A stretch of DNA of 45,555 nucleotides. It comes from Halobacteriales archaeon QS_8_69_73 (lineage in GTDB: Archaea > Halobacteriota > Halobacteria > Halobacteriales > Haloarculaceae). The DNA is taken from contig PXRZ01000063.1 of NCBI GenBank assembly GCA_003022945.1, forward strand, positions 1 through 45,555, in the 5' to 3' direction. A program made the position numbers and the translations under genes. The number at the start of each line of letters is the position of its first letter. Position 1 is the stretch's first letter. This document shows, one piece after another, positions 17,164-23,727 of this stretch. The notes below the pieces were generated by a model, which was not told the origin of the DNA, did no database searches, and saw nothing but the letters and a program-made list of their open reading frames with translations.

Positions 17164-18198
17164 ATGATGTCGGTCGGCACCCGTTCGAGGTTGCTGCTCA
17201 CCCGGCACGGCCGCCAGCTAGCGGTTGCTCTCGCGGTCGTCGGCGCGCTGGCTCTGGGGGGCGCTTTCGTGGTCTACACCGACCCGCCGACCGAGCAGGT
17301 CACCGAGACCGCTTACGACCAGCAGGTGGGGACCGAGACGACGACCAGCGCCGTCGTGACCGGCGAGACGGACCTCTATCCACGGGGCGAGACCCTCGAG
17401 GACAGCCCGGTGTACCTCCTCGGCGCGACCCCCAATCTGACGGTACGGACGGTCACGGACGTTCCGGAGGGCGAGGCGGTGACGGTGAGCCAGCGGGTGA
17501 CGCTCCGGCACCGCGCGAGCCGCGGCGGCGAGGTGTTCTGGTCGACCGACCGACTTCTGACGGCGACGGAGGAGCGAACGACGAACGGCTCGGTCGCCAC
17601 CGAATCCACCGTCGACATGCGGGAGGTCAACCGGACCGCCGCGAGCCGGCGGGCCGAGGTCGGTCGGGTCGGCCGCTTCGAGACCCTGATCCGGGTGGAG
17701 GTCGCCTACGAGACGGCCAACTACTCCGAGGAACTGAACGCTGTCGCGCCGGTCGTCATCACGGACCGGGCGTACTGGCTCGACGGACCGGCGGCCGCCA
17801 ACCGGACTCACACGGAAACCACCCGACGCGAGGTGACCGGCTCGCCCAACACCACGCTCGCCGGCGGCCTCGGGCTGTTCGGCGTCATCGCGCTTCTCGC
17901 TGCGGCGCGGGTCGGGACCATGTCGTCCCGCGGGGCCGACGTCGACGCCATCGAGACCGAGCTGACCCGGACGCGACACGAGGAGTGGATTTCCCGCGGC
18001 GACCTGCCGACGAGTTCCAACAAACAGTTCATCGGCATCGACACCCTCGAGGATCTCGTCGACATCGCCATCGACTCCAACAAGCGGGTCATCTACGACG
18101 AGGAGTACGAGGCCTACGGCGTGGTCGATTCGGACATCGTCTACTACTACGTCGACGAGCGGTCCGTCGCGACGGCCGGAGGTGCTCGGTGGTCGTGA
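17164..18198 (+). CDS. DUF5305 membrane-anchored extracytoplasmic protein
   Basis: 344 residues. An N-terminal hydrophobic segment (about residues 17-38) is followed by a Thr/Val-rich outer domain of about 200 residues, then a second helix (about residues 233-252, GGLGLFGVIALLAAARVGTM) and a cytoplasmic tail. The outer domain includes TETAYDQQVGTETTTSAVVTG. This layout is that of DUF5305, a family found next to signal peptidases in haloarchaea. Function is unknown. The stop lies inside the start region of the signal peptidase gene, so the two are coupled. Confidence 0.8.
   Translation: MMSVGTRSRLLLTRHGRQLAVALAVVGALALGGAFVVYTDPPTEQVTETAYDQQVGTETTTSAVVTGETDLYPRGETLEDSPVYLLGATPNLTVRTVTDVPEGEAVTVSQRVTLRHRASRGGEVFWSTDRLLTATEERTTNGSVATESTVDMREVNRTAASRRAEVGRVGRFETLIRVEVAYETANYSEELNAVAPVVITDRAYWLDGPAAANRTHTETTRREVTGSPNTTLAGGLGLFGVIALLAAARVGTMSSRGADVDAIETELTRTRHEEWISRGDLPTSSNKQFIGIDTLEDLVDIAIDSNKRVIYDEEYEAYGVVDSDIVYYYVDERSVATAGGARWS
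18178..18184 (+). promoter_or_regulatory. Shine-Dalgarno of the signal peptidase gene
   Basis: GGAGGTG lies inside the end of the DUF5305 frame, four bases before the GTG at 18189 and ten before the GTG at 18195. Either could be the start. The preceding gene stops at 18198, so translation of the second gene is probably coupled. Confidence 0.6.
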
Positions 18199-19328
18199 AA
18201 CCCCGACGTCTGCTCGCCGGGGGCGCGACGGTCCTGCTCGTCGCGTTCGTCCTGCTGTTGGTCGTCGGGCAACTCCTGGGCCAGCCGCTGCTGCTCGGGT
18301 TCGTCACGACCGGCAGCATGGAGCCGACGCTGTCGTCCGGCGACGGCTTCGTCGCCGTCCCGTCGGCGCTGGCCGGCGAGCCCCAGCCCGGCGACGTCGT
18401 CGTCTTCGAGGCCGAGACCGTCCAGGGGGGCGGCCTGACCACACACCGCGTCGTCGCCGAGACCGACGGGGGGTACGTCACCAGAGGCGACGCCAACCCC
18501 TTCACCGACCAGGACGGCGGCGAGCCGCACGTCACCGAGGAAGATGTCGTCGCCCACGCGCTGCGGGTCGACGGCGAGGTGGTCGTCGTCCCCCACCTCG
18601 GGACGGTCGTGACGGCCGCTCGGGGCGCCGCGGCGACGCCCTTCGTGCTACTCGGCTCCGACAACGTCGGGACCGTGATGATGTTCGTCGGCATGGCGCT
18701 GTTGCTTTTGGCCGGCATGGCCGGCGAGGGCGACACGCGCGAGACCGCCCGGTCGCGCTCCCGGGAGAACGTACTGGCGGTCTGGACGCTCGTCCTGCTG
18801 GCAGCCGCGGTCATCACTGCTGCGGCGACGATGGCGATGGTGGTGCCGGCGGGCGGCTACGACATGGAGGTGGTCGTGACCGACGACCCGACCGCCGACG
18901 GCCAGGTAGTTGCGCCCGGCGAGACCGCGGAGGTGAGCTACGAGGTCCACAACGCCGGCGTCGTTCCGGCGCTGATCGTCACCGACCCGCAGGACCGGCG
19001 CACGGCCGTCGACCCGCCACAGACCGCGCTCGGCTTCGACGAACGCGACCGGGTCACGGTCCGGGTGGACGCCCCGCAACGGACCGGCGAGTACACCTAC
19101 GGGGTCCGGGAGTCACGGTACCTACTGGTGTTGCCGCCGGTGCTGCTCGTCGCGTTGCACTCGGTGCACCCGCTGCTGGCGCTGCTGGCGGTCGATCTGG
19201 TGGTGGCGACATTTGTCATCGCGGTCGCGGTCGGGGTGTTCGGCACCGGCTACCTGCGGGTCCGGTCGAGCCCCGACGTGCCGCTGAAGGTCCGCATCCA
19301 GCGGCGGCTGCGGCGGTACCGGCGTTGA
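18189..19328 (+). CDS. Signal peptidase I (Sec11/S26B type) with C-terminal extension
   Basis: 379 residues from GTG 18189 (GTG 18195 is an alternative). After one N-terminal helix comes the catalytic serine motif TTGSMEPTL (Ser43), then TTHRVVAETDG with His86 in place of the bacterial lysine, as in archaeal/ER Sec11-type enzymes. A conserved acidic patch TRGDANPFTDQDG follows. The peptidase domain ends near residue 150. The rest, unusual for a plain signal peptidase, has two helices, an outer beta domain of about 80 residues (MEVVVTDDPTADG... VSYEVHNAGVVP) and two more helices before a basic tail. Neighbouring secreted proteins with non-classical signal peptides suggest a dedicated processing enzyme, as SipW is for TasA in Bacillus. 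Confidence 0.88.
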   Translation: MVVKPRRLLAGGATVLLVAFVLLLVVGQLLGQPLLLGFVTTGSMEPTLSSGDGFVAVPSALAGEPQPGDVVVFEAETVQGGGLTTHRVVAETDGGYVTRGDANPFTDQDGGEPHVTEEDVVAHALRVDGEVVVVPHLGTVVTAARGAAATPFVLLGSDNVGTVMMFVGMALLLLAGMAGEGDTRETARSRSRENVLAVWTLVLLAAAVITAAATMAMVVPAGGYDMEVVVTDDPTADGQVVAPGETAEVSYEVHNAGVVPALIVTDPQDRRTAVDPPQTALGFDERDRVTVRVDAPQRTGEYTYGVRESRYLLVLPPVLLVALHSVHPLLALLAVDLVVATFVIAVAVGVFGTGYLRVRSSPDVPLKVRIQRRLRRYRR

Positions 19329-19553
19329 ACTACGCCGGGGGGCGTCTCCTGTACGGCCATTCCGGGCCGGTCGCGCCGCGCGCGGAATGAGCGAACGTGT
19401 AGACGGTCCGTCGGGCGGCCTTGACCGGCAACTGGAACCGTTCCGGACGAGGACCACAGTCGAACCCTCGCTGACCGTCGATTGCGGCTCATTACGACAC
19501 TGAACACCGACGCAGTCACTGCCGTTCGTCGGGGTCCCTTCGAGAGAAGGCTG
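19329..19553. other. Convergent intergenic region
   Basis: 225 bases between the converging signal peptidase and beta-propeller genes. I see no gene. GC-rich inverted segments near 19356-19390 (CCGGGCC, CGCGCCGCGCGCGG) could act in termination. Confidence 0.4.
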
Positions 19554-20963
19554 CTAGTTCGTCCGAGTTCCCGAGTTCAGCCCGGCCGGCTCGTCCGGGG
19601 TCCGCGTGACATTGGTGCCACCGTTGACACCGTCGCCGATGACAAGCTCCTTGTCGTCGTTGGAGCCGCCGACATCGTCGACGTAAGCGATACTTCCGTT
19701 ATAGGGGTCGCCGGAGCCAATGAAGACGAACTCGAGTTTCCCGTCGTCGTCGACGTCGAACGGGGCGCAGGCCGCCTTTTTAGCGACGTCGCTGTTTATG
19801 AGCGTGGTCTTGGTGCCGTCGTAGTCGACCAGCGACGGCTGGTTGCTCCCGTCGATGAACGGCACCTGGACGTTTGAGAAGTTCTCGAACGACGCGGGCG
19901 GGCCGAACCCGGTGGAGTTGTTCGAGCCGACGCCACCGTTCGCGATCTTGCTGGTCGACCCGTCCTGATTGAGATAGCGCAACTGCTGGGAGCCGTCGAG
20001 GAACACCATCTCCTTTTTGTTGTCGTCGTCGATATCCGCGACCCCGGCGACGCCGGTAGCTCCGTTACTCATGATTTTCTCGGTGTTGCCGTCCGCGTCC
20101 ATGGCGAAGACGTCCTTGCCTTCGCTCGCGTACAAGATTACATGTTCGTTGGAATTGACACCTGTATCGTTCGTGCTGTCAATGCCGGGCCACATCGCCA
20201 GCGCGAAGCGAGCATTCCCGCTTCGAATGTTGGTACCTGACGGAGACCCACTTTTAATTTCATTTTCACTGGTGGCGTTGATTTCCGTCGAGTATATTCC
20301 GTTCACACTCCCGTCCTCATTAGAGGCAAAAGCGATGTCGGCATTGTCTCCGGCGGCAAAGTGGGCCGCGCTGGCACCGATGATGTCGGCGTCGGTCGAG
20401 TTCGGTGGATCTAATTCCTCGTCTTCGACCGCGTCGTACACCCGGACATCTCCCCCGATAGCGTAAACGAGCCCGCCGGGCGGGTCGGACGAGACGGTGA
20501 TGTTCCGGGTTACCTCGATGCTGATTTCGCCCGATTCGGCGTACGAAAGCGTCACGTCGTCGGACACGTCTCCCGAGTAGCCGCTGGCCGTGACGATTTC
20601 GAACGTTTGGGACCCCTCGTTCGGCAGCTCGTCGAGGGTCAGCGTCGAGGCGGGTCCCGCCGAGTCCGTCTGGAACTCGAGCTTCCCGGTGCTGGAGACC
20701 GTGTTGTCGGAGTCGCCCGACAGGGTGGTCCCCGTATCGTTGGTGACCGTGACCTCGTGTGGCGAGTCGTACGTCTCGGACTCTTTGAACCCCTGAAGTG
20801 CGAGAATAGCGTCGCTGTCGCCGACGACCTGTATCGTACTCGTCCGAGGGGCCTCGGCGCTCTCGAAAGCCCCGGTCCCGGACACGCCGGCGGCCACGAA
20901 CCCGACGCCCAGGCCCGCCAGAACCCGGCGACGCGTGAACAGAGGCGACCGCCTCGGAGTCAC
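19554..20963 (-). CDS. Secreted protein: TasA/DUF1102-like N-terminus plus FG-GAP-like propeller
   Basis: 469 residues from a GTG at 20963 that overlaps the upstream stop (GTGA). The signal peptide has RRRVLAG, a hydrophobic run and GTGAF, the pattern seen on SipW-dependent or Tat substrates of haloarchaea. Residues about 40-180 are Thr/Ser/Val-rich beta strands resembling the TasA/DUF1102 module. From about residue 185 there are repeats with calcium-type turns (ADIDDDNKKEMVFLDG, FDVDDDGKLEFVFIG) characteristic of FG-GAP/VCBS beta-propellers. It is probably a surface or filament-associated protein. It faces the signal peptidase gene, which may process it. Asn-rich NXT/NXS sequons suggest glycosylation. 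Confidence 0.75.
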   Translation of the reverse strand: MTPRRSPLFTRRRVLAGLGVGFVAAGVSGTGAFESAEAPRTSTIQVVGDSDAILALQGFKESETYDSPHEVTVTNDTGTTLSGDSDNTVSSTGKLEFQTDSAGPASTLTLDELPNEGSQTFEIVTASGYSGDVSDDVTLSYAESGEISIEVTRNITVSSDPPGGLVYAIGGDVRVYDAVEDEELDPPNSTDADIIGASAAHFAAGDNADIAFASNEDGSVNGIYSTEINATSENEIKSGSPSGTNIRSGNARFALAMWPGIDSTNDTGVNSNEHVILYASEGKDVFAMDADGNTEKIMSNGATGVAGVADIDDDNKKEMVFLDGSQQLRYLNQDGSTSKIANGGVGSNNSTGFGPPASFENFSNVQVPFIDGSNQPSLVDYDGTKTTLINSDVAKKAACAPFDVDDDGKLEFVFIGSGDPYNGSIAYVDDVGGSNDDKELVIGDGVNGGTNVTRTPDEPAGLNSGTRTN

Positions 20964-21496
20964 GGCGGAACCTCGATGTTTCCGAGGCGACGTTTGCGGC
21001 TCTGGTAAACGTGGTACCCCGCCGAGACGGCGAACAGCGCGAGCACGACCGCGACCCACACCAGCGTCGATACGGGGTCGGTGGGCAGCACGTCGGCCCA
21101 CAGTCCCCCGAGGACGAGGAAGCCAAACGTCGACAGCCCGAGGTAGTAGACGCCCCACGGGACCGAATCGCCTGGCACGACGTCCAGGTAGATGTCGAGT
21201 TCGTCGGCGCGGTCGGTCAGCTCCACTGTGCCGTCCTCGAAGACCACCATCCCGGCGTCGTCCAGCGTCGGCAGGTGGGTCTGCTGGAGCGACGTGTAGA
21301 CCCGCTTTCGTTCCGCGGAGGTGAGTTCCTCGATTTCCTTGCCGTGCTCCCAGGCGGCGACCTGCTCAGCCAGATCCGACAGCGACACCTTCTCGCTTTC
21401 GCGCTTGCAGTAGTGAATGGTGTAACGGCGCCTGTGACTGCTCAGCAGGTCGAATATTTCCCCCGGCCCCGGAGTGAGATCGCTGCTCGTCGCCAT
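20960..21496 (-). CDS. DUF7344-type winged-helix protein with two membrane helices
   Basis: 178 residues. The N-terminal 100 residues form a winged helix typical of haloarchaeal DUF7344: IFDLLSSHRRRYTIHYC, VSLSDLAEQVAAWEHG, VYTSLQQTHLPTLDDAGMV. Two hydrophobic helices follow (about residues 112-132 and 138-160) and then a basic tail. It is probably a membrane-bound regulator. The stop overlaps the start of the secreted propeller gene, so they form a coupled pair. An AT-rich TATA-like sequence (plus-strand ATAATAATT at 21526-21534) lies about 30 bases upstream of the ATG, which suggests a leaderless mRNA. Confidence 0.8.
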   Translation of the reverse strand: MATSSDLTPGPGEIFDLLSSHRRRYTIHYCKRESEKVSLSDLAEQVAAWEHGKEIEELTSAERKRVYTSLQQTHLPTLDDAGMVVFEDGTVELTDRADELDIYLDVVPGDSVPWGVYYLGLSTFGFLVLGGLWADVLPTDPVSTLVWVAVVLALFAVSAGYHVYQSRKRRLGNIEVPP

Positions 21497-21634
21497 GTGC
21501 TGCTGCTCGTATAGAGATAAGGTGCCGATAATAATTGTTTTGACTCCCCCATGTATAAAAAGCCGGACTTGCCCGGTTCATCCGGGGCTCGAGACATCTT
21601 CAAGCCGGGCTTTCGGCGTTTCAAGCACCCTAGC

Positions 21635-21646
21635 ACAAAGTGGGTA
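21635..21646 (+). promoter_or_regulatory. Repeated 12-base motif ACAAAGTGGGTA, copy 1
   Basis: The same 12 bases occur at 23698-23709 upstream of the other DUF1102-type gene, in both cases followed by GG within four bases. Here the motif ends 53 bases before the ATG at 21700. A shared regulator or promoter element is an inference. Confidence 0.35.
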
Positions 21647-21699
21647 AGGGGTATAGGAGTGGGTACGCGCAGACCGAAGCGCGACGAGGTGAAACACAG

Positions 21700-22215
21700 A
21701 TGGCAATGAATCGCAGAAACGTTCTGATCGGGTTAGGGACAGTGGCAGCGGGTGGCGGGGCCGTACTGGGTACTGGGGCGTTCAGTCAGGTGGAAGCCGA
21801 GAGATCTGTGACCATCGAAACATCCGACGACGCCAGCGCGCTGCTGGGATTGGAAGCCGGCTCTGGTACCACCGGAATTGTTAGCACAGAGACTTCTGGA
21901 GAGGGAGAAAGTATAATCCAGTTCGATGAATCGAATCTCAACGGTGATGCCACCACGACGTGGTTTCAAGCACTTCAAGTAACGAACAATGGTGAGGATG
22001 ATGTGGATTTCTTCGTTCAGGGCGGTTCAGGTCTCGCCCCACCGTTAGACTTTATCGAGAACGAAGGGTCCTCAATTGTGGGAAGCACCGAGTCAATAAC
22101 CATTAGTTCGGAGAGTTCTACGCAGATTGATATTAAAGTCGACCTGACAGGCGATAACAACGCAAGTGATATTCCCTCTGCTGTAATCTTCAACGCTAGT
22201 AAAACGACCTCGTAA
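21700..22215 (+). CDS. Secreted TasA/DUF1102-like protein
   Basis: 171 residues from ATG 21700, with a good Shine-Dalgarno (GAGGTGA at 21686-21692); a second ATG two codons on is an alternative. The signal peptide is NRRNVLIGLGTVAAGGG followed by GTGAFS, the haloarchaeal SipW/Tat-like pattern. The mature part is a single beta-sandwich-like domain with IIQFDESNLNGDATTTW, ALQVTNNGEDDVDFFV and a Ser/Thr-rich C-terminus. It shares the FD-x-LN-x-x-A-x-TT pattern with the protein at 23728-25713. These are features of TasA-like or DUF1102 surface proteins, some of which form fibres. GC content is lower than in neighbouring genes, which suggests acquired DNA. Confidence 0.75.
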   Translation: MAMNRRNVLIGLGTVAAGGGAVLGTGAFSQVEAERSVTIETSDDASALLGLEAGSGTTGIVSTETSGEGESIIQFDESNLNGDATTTWFQALQVTNNGEDDVDFFVQGGSGLAPPLDFIENEGSSIVGSTESITISSESSTQIDIKVDLTGDNNASDIPSAVIFNASKTTS

Positions 22216-22245
22216 AATTCGTTTGGAGTTACATTACTATAGTAC

Positions 22246-22455
22246 ACGCGCACGGGCGCCCTCGCCGTCACCGTCGTCGCACTAGCCTTGCCGTGCCTAC
22301 GGTGGCGATGGTCCACGGTGGCGAAGACAATATCAACGGGAAGGTCACAGCTATGCCCGCTGACGGCCCCAATAGCGAATATGCCACTATCAAGGACGGG
22401 AAACTCCGGGTGGACTTCGACCGCCTGAACGGCGAGGCGATACCGACCGTCACAC
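22246..22455 (+). pseudogene. Decayed copy of the 5' end of the DUF1102/PKD gene
   Basis: About 210 bases align closely with the first 70 codons of the gene at 23728. The start codon has become ACG (22246), one codon and then one more base are missing, and many G/C positions have changed to A/T. Recognisable peptides remain in one frame (VPTVAMVHGGED, LRVDFDRLNGEA). The similarity ends abruptly at CCGTCAC. This is a truncated, dead duplicate, and it sits directly before the two-gene pair at 22529-23613. Confidence 0.85.
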
Positions 22456-22495
22456 GTTACGACACGACAATTAGGAAACATCTCCAACGAGAACC

Positions 22496-22504
22496 AAATA
22501 TATA
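22496..22504 (+). promoter_or_regulatory. TATA box of the DUF7342 pair
   Basis: AAATATATA is centred 29 bases before the ATG at 22529, in otherwise GC-rich DNA. With no Shine-Dalgarno before that ATG, a leaderless transcript starting at the ATG is likely. Confidence 0.65.
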
Positions 22505-22528
22505 CAACCGTGGCACCATTAGCTACGT

Positions 22529-23077
22529 ATGATGACTCCTGACCCGCCCGCGGTGTGGAGTGATGACATGGACAGTGAGGAGCGGGTCCGAGCAGTAACA
22601 GAAACGCTCACCGAACCCCGCGATGCCTCGTGGGCCGCCGAACAGGCCAAGGTCGATTACAAGACGGCCCGGAAGTACCTCGAAAAGTTCGTCGCCGACG
22701 GACGGTTGCGAACGGTCGAGAACGACCGGACCACCCGCTACTACCCGAACCCGCGCCGACAGTTCTTCGCGGAGCTCGAAAACTTAGCGGCGACCCACAC
22801 CAAGGCAGAACTCACGGACGAGTTGATCGCGATGAGCGAGCGCATCGAGGCTTGGCAGGAGACGTACGAGGTCGCCGATGCCGGCGAACTTCGGACGACG
22901 CTCGACGAGTCACTGAGCGTCGAGAAACGGCGGGAGCGCGAGCGCGTCGTCGACGACTGGGAGTACACCGAACGGGTACGGACGCTCGTCAGGCACGCTA
23001 TCCGACTCTACGACGACCTCGAGCGGTTCGCGGCGACGAACTCTCCGGCCGCCGTCGGGGCGGGCGGCGACGGGTAG
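22529..23077 (+). CDS. DUF7342-type winged-helix regulator
   Basis: 182 residues; a second ATG follows the first. The first 70 residues form a helix-turn-helix: RVRAVTETLTEPRDASWAAE, QAKVDYKTARKYLEKFVADG, then a wing with RYYPNPRRQFF. The rest is charged helix (about residues 80-165), likely for dimerisation. It matches haloarchaeal DUF7342. The next gene starts 3 bases after its stop, so they are one transcript. This arrangement, a small DNA-binding protein followed by a conserved unknown, resembles a toxin-antitoxin module, in which this protein would be the antitoxin/repressor. That role is inferred. Confidence 0.75.
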   Translation: MMTPDPPAVWSDDMDSEERVRAVTETLTEPRDASWAAEQAKVDYKTARKYLEKFVADGRLRTVENDRTTRYYPNPRRQFFAELENLAATHTKAELTDELIAMSERIEAWQETYEVADAGELRTTLDESLSVEKRRERERVVDDWEYTERVRTLVRHAIRLYDDLERFAATNSPAAVGAGGDG

Positions 23078-23079
23078 CG

Positions 23080-23613
23080 ATGAGCGACGACGACCCGCCG
23101 GTGGCCTTCGACGGAGGCAGGCCGCGGACGCGGAAGCGCATCCTCTACCAGTTGAACGACCGGCTCGGACATGAACCCGGCGTCGAGTACACCAGGTTCG
23201 ACCCGGGGCGGACGGCGCCGACGGGGCTCGTCGCGTCGATCGACTCGGGACGGCTCCTCGGGGTCGAGTACCCGGCACCGGCGGCCACGCTGGAGGTCCG
23301 GTGGTCCCCCCGGTCGGGCTGGAAGGACCGCTTTGCAATCCAATGGTACGAGCGTGCCGACACCGCCTCCGACACCGCGGTGGACGGGAGAGACCGGACA
23401 TTACCCGAGGGATACACGCTGAGCTGCGGTTGGCATCAGGATGACCACCTCAACGACCTCGGACCGGCCCACTTCCAGGAGGAATACCCCGACGGGTCGG
23501 TCGAGCGCTACGGCGTAAGCTTCGGTGACGTAAACCCGGTGTGGATACTGAGCGAGTGTCTGGCGAACCTGCCGAACCGGCTGAGGACCTTCCGGGAACG
23601 ACTCGACGAGTGA
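23080..23613 (+). CDS. Unknown partner of the DUF7342 gene, possibly TumE-like
   Basis: 177 residues. It begins with DDPPVAFDGGRPRTRKRILYQ. The middle has LEVRWSPRSGWKDRFAIQWY, and the C-terminal part has a conserved-looking CGWHQDDH and LGPAHFQEEYPDG. The HFQ-type core recalls TumE/DUF6516 toxin-like proteins, whose members carry an R-x-D-x-(x)-PHH motif; the match is only suggestive. There is no signal peptide or membrane segment. It is always read together with the upstream regulator here (3-base gap). It may be a toxin, a nuclease-like protein or a DNA-binding partner. Confidence 0.55.
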   Translation: MSDDDPPVAFDGGRPRTRKRILYQLNDRLGHEPGVEYTRFDPGRTAPTGLVASIDSGRLLGVEYPAPAATLEVRWSPRSGWKDRFAIQWYERADTASDTAVDGRDRTLPEGYTLSCGWHQDDHLNDLGPAHFQEEYPDGSVERYGVSFGDVNPVWILSECLANLPNRLRTFRERLDE

Positions 23614-23697
23614 CCGTCGTAAACGCCGGACGAGCGAGCCACAAGCCGACCTTTCTCCAGTTCACGTGTTCCGATACGTCCCTTCTACCAGCCCAAT

Positions 23698-23709
23698 ACA
23701 AAGTGGGTA
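23698..23709 (+). promoter_or_regulatory. Repeated 12-base motif ACAAAGTGGGTA, copy 2
   Basis: Ends 18 bases before the ATG at 23728. It is preceded by CCCAAT, giving an AT-rich patch (CAATACAAAG) about 30 bases from the ATG that may be the TATA box. The identical 12-mer is upstream of the other TasA/DUF1102-like gene. Confidence 0.4.
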
Positions 23710-23727
23710 GGATTCATTTCAGCGTAC

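Noticed and set aside
17040..18188. Extension of the signal peptidase frame upstream across DUF5305
   Set aside because: The upstream part is a shadow of DUF5305 in another frame; a Shine-Dalgarno and GTG at 18189 give a normal start.
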